From Cervus elaphus (Eukaryota; Chordata; Mammalia; Artiodactyla; Cervidae), in contig NW_025316720.1 in assembly GCF_910594005.1 (NCBI RefSeq), forward strand, positions 186,001 to 250,000: DNA of 64,000 bases, in the 5' to 3' direction. Below are positions 60,765-64,000 of the stretch, in pieces. Below the pieces are notes generated by a model that made no database searches, was not told where the DNA came from, and saw nothing but the letters and a program-made list of their open reading frames with translations. Both the position numbers and the translations under genes were made by a program. Every line of letters starts with the position of its first letter. Positions within the stretch are counted from its first letter, which is position 1.

Positions 60765-63700
60765 GATCAGGAGCATGAAAAGGTGTGAAAAATTTGAGGA
60801 GCAAAAAAAAAAAAAAAAACCAGGAGCATGAAAAGGTGTGAAAAATGCAAGGAGCAAAAAAAAAAAAAAAAAGACCAGGAACATGAAAAGGTGTGAAAAA
60901 TGCGAGGAGCAAAAAAAAAAAAAAAAAAGAAAGAAAGAAAGACCAGGAGCATGAAAAGGTGTGAAAAATGCGAGGAGCAAAAAAAAAAAAGAAAAAGAAA
61001 GACCAGGAGCATGAAAAGGTGTGAAAAATGCGAGGAGCAAAAAAAAAAAAAGAAAGACCAGGAGCATGAAAAGGTGTGAAAAATGCGAGGAGTAAAAAAA
61101 AAAAAAAGATCAGGAGCATGAAAAGGTGTGAAAAATGCGAGGAGAAAAAAAAAAAAAAGACCCGGAACATGAAAAGGTGTGAAAAATGCGAGGAGCAAAA
61201 AAAAAAAAAAGACCACGAGCATGAAAAGGTGTGAAAAATGCGAGGAACAAAAAAAAAAAAAGAAAGACCAGGAGCATGAAAAGGTGTGAAAAATGCGAGG
61301 AGCGTGAAGAGGTGTGCAAAATGCGAGGAGCATGAAAAGGTGTGAAAAATTTGAGGAGCAAAAAAAAAAAAAAACCAGGAGCATGAAAAGGTGTGAAAAA
61401 TCCGAGGAGCAAAAAAAAAAAAAAAAAAAAAAAGACCAGGAGCAAGAAAAGGTGTGAAAAATGCGAGGAGAAAAAAAAAAAAAAAAGAAAGAAAGAAAGA
61501 CCAGGAGCATGAAAAGGTGTGAAAAATGCGAGGAGCAAAAAAAAAAAAAAAAAAAAAGACCAGGAGCATGAAAAGTTGTGAAAAATGCGAGTAGCAAAAA
61601 AAAAAAAAAGAAAGACCAGGAGCATGAAAAGGTGTGAAAAATGCGAGGAGCAAAAAAAAAAAAAGAAAGACCAGGAGCATGAAAAGGTGTGAAAAATGCG
61701 ACGAGCATGAAAAGTTGTGAAAAATGCGAGGAGCATGAAGAGGTGTGAAAAATGCGAGGAGCATGAAAAGGTGTGAAAAATTCGAGGAGCAAAAAAAAAA
61801 AAAAAAAAAGAAAGACCAGGAGCATGAAAAGGTGTGAAAAATGCGGGGAGCAAAAAAAAAAAAAAGAAAGACCAGGAGCATGAATAGGTGTGAAAAATGC
61901 GACGAGCATGAAAAGTTGCGAAAAATGCGAGGAGCATGAAGAGGTGTGAAAAATGCGAGGAGCATGAAAAGGTGTGAAAAATTCGAGGAGCAAAAAAAAA
62001 AAAAAAAAAAAGAAAGACCAGGAGCATGAAAAGGTGTGAAAAATGCGACGAGCATGAAAAGTTGCGAAAAATGCGAGGAGCATGAAGAGGAGTGAAAAAT
62101 GCGAGGAGCATGAAAAGGTGTGAAAAATTCGAGGAGCAAAAAAAAAAAAAAAAAAGACCAGGAGCATGAAAACGTGTGAAAAATTCGAGGAGCAAAAAAA
62201 AAAAAAAAAAAAAAAAAGACCAGGAGCATGAAAAGGTGTGAAAAATGCGAGGAGCAAAAAAAAAAAAAAAGACCAGGAGCATGAAAAGGTGTGAAAAATG
62301 CGAGGAAAAAAAAAAAAAAAAAGAAAGACCAGGAGCATGAAAAGGTGTGAAAAATGCGAGGAGCAAAAAAAAAAAAGAAAAAGAAAGACCAGGAGCATGA
62401 AAAGATGTGAAAAATGCGAGGAGCAAAAAAAAAAAAAAGAAAGACCAGGAGCATGAAAAGGTGTGAAAAATGCGAGGAGCAAAAAAAAAAAAAAGAAAGA
62501 CCACGAGCATGAAAAGGTGTGAAAAATGCGACGAGCATGAAAAGTTGCGAAAAATGCGAGGAGCATGAAGAGGTGTGAAAAATGCGAGGAGCATGAAAAG
62601 GTGTGAAAAATTCGAGGAGCAAAAAAAAAAAAAAAAAAGAAAGACCAGGAGCATGAAAAGGTGTGAAAAATGCGGGGAGCAAAAAAAAAAAAAAGAAAGA
62701 CCAGGAGCATGAAAAGGTGTGAAAAATGCGACGAGCATGAAAAGTTGCGAAAAATGCGAGGAGCATGAAGAGGTGTGAAAAATGAGAGGAGCATGAAAAG
62801 GTGTGAAAAATTCGAGGAGCAAAAAAAAAAAAAAAAAAAGACCAGGAGCATGAAAAGGTGTGAAAAATGCGAGGAGCAAAAAAAAAAAAAAAAAAAGAAA
62901 GACCAGGAGCATGAAAAGGTGTGAAAAACGCGGGGAGCAAAAAAAAAAAAAAAAAAAAAGAAAGACCAGGAGCATGAAAAGTTGTGAAAAATGCGAGGAG
63001 CAAAAAAAAAAAAAAGACCAGGAGCATGAAAAGGTGTGAAAAAAGCGAGGAGCAAAAAAAAAAAAAAGAAAGACCAGGAGCATGAAAAGGTGTGAAAAAT
63101 GCGACGAGCATGAAAAGTTGTGAAAAATGCGAGGAGCATGAAGAGGTGTGAAAAATGCGAGGAGCATGAAAAGGTGTGAAAAATACGAGGAGCAAAAAAA
63201 AAAAAAAAAAAGGAAAGACCAGGAGCATGAAAAGGTGTGAAAAATGCGAGGAGCAAAAAAAAAAAAAAAGACCAGGAGCATGAAAAGGTGTGAAAAATGC
63301 GAGGAGCAAAAAAAAAAAAAAAAAAAAGAGAGACCAGGAGCATGAAAAGGTGTGAAAAATGCGAGGAGCAAAAAAAAAAAAAAAGACCAGGAGCATGAAA
63401 AGGTGTGAAAAATGCGAGGAGCAAAAAAAAAAAAAAAGACCAGGAGCATGAAAAGGTGTGAAAAATGCGAGGAGCAAAAAAAAAAAAAAGACCAGGAGCA
63501 TGAAAAGGTGTGAAAAATGCGAGGAGCAAAAAAAAAAAAAGACCAGGAGCATGAAAAGGTGTGAAAAATGCGAGGAACAAAAAAAAAAAAAGAAAGACCA
63601 GGAGCATGAAAAGGTGTGAAAAATGCGAGGAGCATGAAGAGGTGTGCAAAATGCGAGGAGCATGAAAAGGTGTGAAAAATTTGAGGAGCAAAAAAAAAAA

Positions 63701-63991
63701 AAAACCAGGAGCATGAAAAGGTGTGCAAAATGCAAGGAGCAAAAAAAAAAAAAAAAAGACCAGGAACATGAAAAGGTGTGAAAAATGCGAGGAGCAAAAA
63801 AAAAAAAAAAAAGAAAGAAAGAAAGACCAGGAGCATGAAAAGGTGTGAAAAATGCGAGGAGCAAAAAAAAAAAAGAAAAGGAAAGACCAGGAGCATGAAA
63901 AGGTGTGAAAAATGCGAGGAGCAAAAAAAAAAAAAGAAAGACCAGGAGCATGAAAAGGTGTGAAAAATGCGAGGAGTAAAAAAAAAAAAAA
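60765..63991 (+). repeat. Higher-order unit, 3,227 bp, type II boundary
   Basis: GATCAG is at 60765 and 61108 and GACCCGGAAC at 61159. It follows the same head and middle as 37051 to TGAGAG at 62783, then AACGCGGGG, GTTGTG, AAAAGCG, TACGAG and a tail with two extra plain monomers, as in 49632-55353. It ends in GAAAAGG (type I marker) and GAGT. It has GAGCAAG near 61443 in the monomer before GAAAGAAAGAAAG. Confidence 0.92.
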
Positions 63992-64000
63992 GATCAGGAG
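63992..64000 (+). repeat. Start of next higher-order unit, cut by window end
   Basis: The last nine bases are GATCAGGAG, the first landmark of a new unit, following GAGT and its A-tract. The upstream tail carries GAAAAGGAAAG, which elsewhere goes with the 112-bp boundary. Confidence 0.9.

Larger units (their letters stand above)
1..64000 (+). repeat. Compound A-tract satellite array, whole window
   Basis: Every part of the window is made of one 28-bp subunit family (GAGCATGAAAAGG, then TGTG, then AAAAATGCGAG), either directly joined or separated by GAGC-A(10-27)-(GAAA)0-3-GACCAG. All copies are head to tail in one orientation. In a consensus long monomer with A14 and one GAAA, 47 of 56 positions are purine on the + strand. 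No stretch over 300 bases lacks the repeat, and I see no gene, tRNA, rRNA, mobile element or telomeric TTAGGG repeat. Neither array edge is in the window. Array structure is seen directly; a eukaryotic heterochromatic location is inferred from the architecture. I do not recognise the family. Confidence 0.98.

Noticed and set aside
1..64000. CRISPR array (conserved 38-bp repeats with short variable gaps)
   Set aside because: The gaps are homopolymer A of differing length, not unique spacers. Repeats are directly joined in cassettes, there are hundreds of copies, and no cas gene or leader is present.
1..64000. Processed transcripts or a retroposon array, because each monomer ends in poly(A)
   Set aside because: No polyadenylation signal AATAAA, no internal promoter and no longer element body was seen. 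The A-tract is an internal part of a head-to-tail monomer. An ancient A-rich insertion into the 28-bp unit remains possible and is listed as a finding.
1..64000. Centromere identity
   Set aside because: Higher-order structure fits a centromere, but no CENP-B box or other centromeric mark was seen, and higher-order satellites also occur in non-centromeric heterochromatin. The sequence alone cannot decide.
1..64000. Telomeric or subtelomeric simple repeats
   Set aside because: No TTAGGG, TTTAGGG or TTAGG runs in either orientation.
1..64000. Inverted repeats or hairpin structures between monomers
   Set aside because: All monomers lie in one orientation and the + strand has no long T-tracts to pair with the A-tracts.
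1..64000. Pure sequencing or assembly artefact
   Set aside because: The ordered variants, nested duplications with private differences, and consistent landmark coupling are not expected from artefact. Local errors in A-tract length and the clustered purine changes may still be artefact and are flagged.

Overview
The whole 64 kb window is one uninterrupted tandem satellite array. I find no gene, RNA gene, transposon or unique-sequence segment in it, and both ends lie inside the array, so the true array is longer. All copies point the same way: no long T-tract, and so no inverted block, appears on the + strand. This architecture (tens of kb of head-to-tail monomers with nested higher-order repeats) is typical of eukaryotic heterochromatin. 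I do not recognise the monomer, so I name no taxon.

The building block is a 28-bp subunit that starts GAGCATGAAAAGG and ends AAATGCGAG. It occurs in two forms. In the 'long' monomer (about 50-65 bp) each subunit is followed by GAGC, an A-tract of about 10-27, zero to three GAAA steps, and GACCAG. In 'cassettes', two to five 28-bp subunits are joined directly without an A-tract, mostly as fixed triplets or quartets in a fixed order of variants. The + strand is about 84% purine by consensus. I estimate roughly 850 A-tracts in the window.

Monomer variants recur in a fixed order and define higher-order repeats (HORs). The best landmarks are GATCAG (in place of GACCAG), GACCCGGAAC, GACCACGAGC, TTTGAG, TCCGAG, GAGTAGC, TACGAG followed by GGAAAG, GAGAGACC, TGCAAGG and GAGT before the A-tract. 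Using the GATCAG-TTTGAG monomer as unit start, boundaries fall at 845, 2614, 3955, 5666, 8435, 19541, 24451, 27341, 29129, 33775, 37051, 46356, 49632, 55354, 55899, 57859, 60765 and 63992. Units run from 545 bp to 11.1 kb and share a head and a tail; the middle varies.

Layout: 1-8434, an older-looking edge family with a 3.1-kb duplication. 8435-19540, a long rearranged stretch that has lost its boundaries. 16680-26590, a recent 4,910-bp tandem duplication. 27341-33774, units sharing a 1,788-bp duplication. 31630-41535 and 44210-54116, a 9.9-kb direct repeat offset by 12,581 bp, flanking a divergent island at 41536-44209. 53905-64000, small nested duplications (669 and 545 bp) and two further units. 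Boundaries come in two types (GATCAG pair spacing about 112 or about 342 bp), which match a single upstream A/G difference in every case that can be scored.

The very long open frames on the - strand (up to 8,935 codons) and the Lys-rich ones on the + strand come from base composition and are not annotated as genes. The interest here is structural: a compound A-tract satellite whose growth by unequal exchange can be read step by step.
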